This document shows, in pieces, positions 59,969 to 60,115 of a stretch of DNA of 60,115 bases (position 1 is its first letter; the number at the start of each line of letters is the position of its first letter). The notes beneath the pieces were generated by a model. The model worked only from the letters and a program-made list of their open reading frames with translations, did no database searches and had not been told where the DNA came from. The translations under genes were made by a program, and so were the position numbers. Location: NCBI GenBank assembly GCA_945865815.1, contig CAMBFR010000011.1:1-60115 (forward strand), given 5' to 3'. Source of the stretch: Candidatus Sulfopaludibacter sp. SbA3. GTDB lineage: Bacteria; Acidobacteriota; Terriglobia; 20CM-2-55-15.

Positions 59969-60115
59969 TGTCGGTAGCAAGTAGAAATGTCCGGTTTTTG
60001 TAGCAAGTGATCTGTCCGGTTTTGTTGTTTTAAGTTCATCGCCGCCGTGCCTGTGGAAATGTGCGAAACCCAGCAGGGTTTTGCACATTTCCATCAGGCT
60101 GCCTTCTTCTTTCTT
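59969..60115. mobile_element. Probable insertion-sequence terminus at the window edge
   Basis: Two imperfect direct repeats, GTAGCAAGTAGAAATGTCCG-GTTTT (about 59974-59998) and GTAGCAAGTGATCTGTCCGGTTTT (about 60000-60024), preceded by TGTCG, resemble multiple transposase-binding repeats at the end of an IS. Beyond, the minus strand has an open frame running off the edge (KKEEGSLMEMCKTLLGFAHF...). No transposase motif is visible here, so the family cannot be named. The 59832-59968 stretch upstream shows no gene. Confidence 0.4.

Overview
The window looks like a chromosomal segment of a Gram-negative, GC-rich bacterium, most likely an Acidobacteriota member. It encodes lipid A, Kdo and heptose assembly genes. 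It also has a roughly 1,075-residue Oar-like TonB receptor with an N-terminal carboxypeptidase-regulatory-like domain, a type often expanded in Acidobacteriota, and many short palindromic intergenic repeats. The phylum assignment is inference; no rRNA gene is present.

Layout. 1-1.4 kb: the 3' part of an N-acyl-D-amino-acid deacylase and a BrnT/BrnA toxin-antitoxin pair whose toxin is frameshifted. 1.5-8.6 kb (minus strand): a tightly overlapping inner-core LPS operon, waaA-lpxK-waaF-gmhB-rfaE1-rfaE2-waaC-ICMT-like. 8.7-12.6 kb (plus): gap-pgk-tpiA-secG-tRNA-Leu(GAG), ending at a perfect 17-bp terminator stem. 12.6-18.2 kb: secreted GlcG-like protein, metallo-beta-lactamase-fold protein, M20 peptidase, RCK potassium channel, tandem universal stress protein and a 76-residue orphan. 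18.3-21.2 kb: a PhoR-like kinase, then a scrambled relic of a DUF47-pit phosphate-uptake operon, with a MITE-like 393-bp element (CTAG target duplication) at the stop codon of the DUF47 relic. 21.2-27.0 kb: a periplasmic binding protein and a complete Liv-type ABC importer. 27-30.1 kb: EAL/HDOD protein, a paralogue of the 76-residue orphan, arylamine N-acetyltransferase, NUDIX hydrolase. 30.3-40.4 kb: a type I restriction-modification locus (hsdM with a frameshift, hsdS, a DUF4062/RecG-like protein with tandem repeats, an orphan RHH antitoxin, a DUF4160/DUF2442 pair, hsdR, a YgjP-like peptidase). 40.4-43.6 kb: four genes in mirror order A'-B'-B-A, two paralogous secreted proteins around two paralogous 4-TM proteins. 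43.7-50.9 kb: a heavy-metal RND efflux operon ending in a CDF transporter interrupted by an in-frame amber codon. 51-59.8 kb: Oar-like receptor, NupC-type nucleoside transporter, coiled-coil protein, GAF-GAF-PAS class III cyclase, and convergent proline dehydrogenase. The last ~150 bases look like the end of an insertion sequence.

Two dispersed repeat families run through the window. Family A is a ~30-bp palindrome centred on GGGGCTGAAGCCCC, with eight copies; one supplies the last codons and stop of rfaE1. Family B is a ~190-245-bp composite palindrome bounded by CCCCTCC...GGAGGGG hairpins, with four copies, several lying inside operons or just upstream of genes. At least five loci are broken (brnT, pit, DUF47, hsdM, CDF transporter). 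This suggests either real decay around mobile and defence loci or single-base assembly errors; raw reads would decide.
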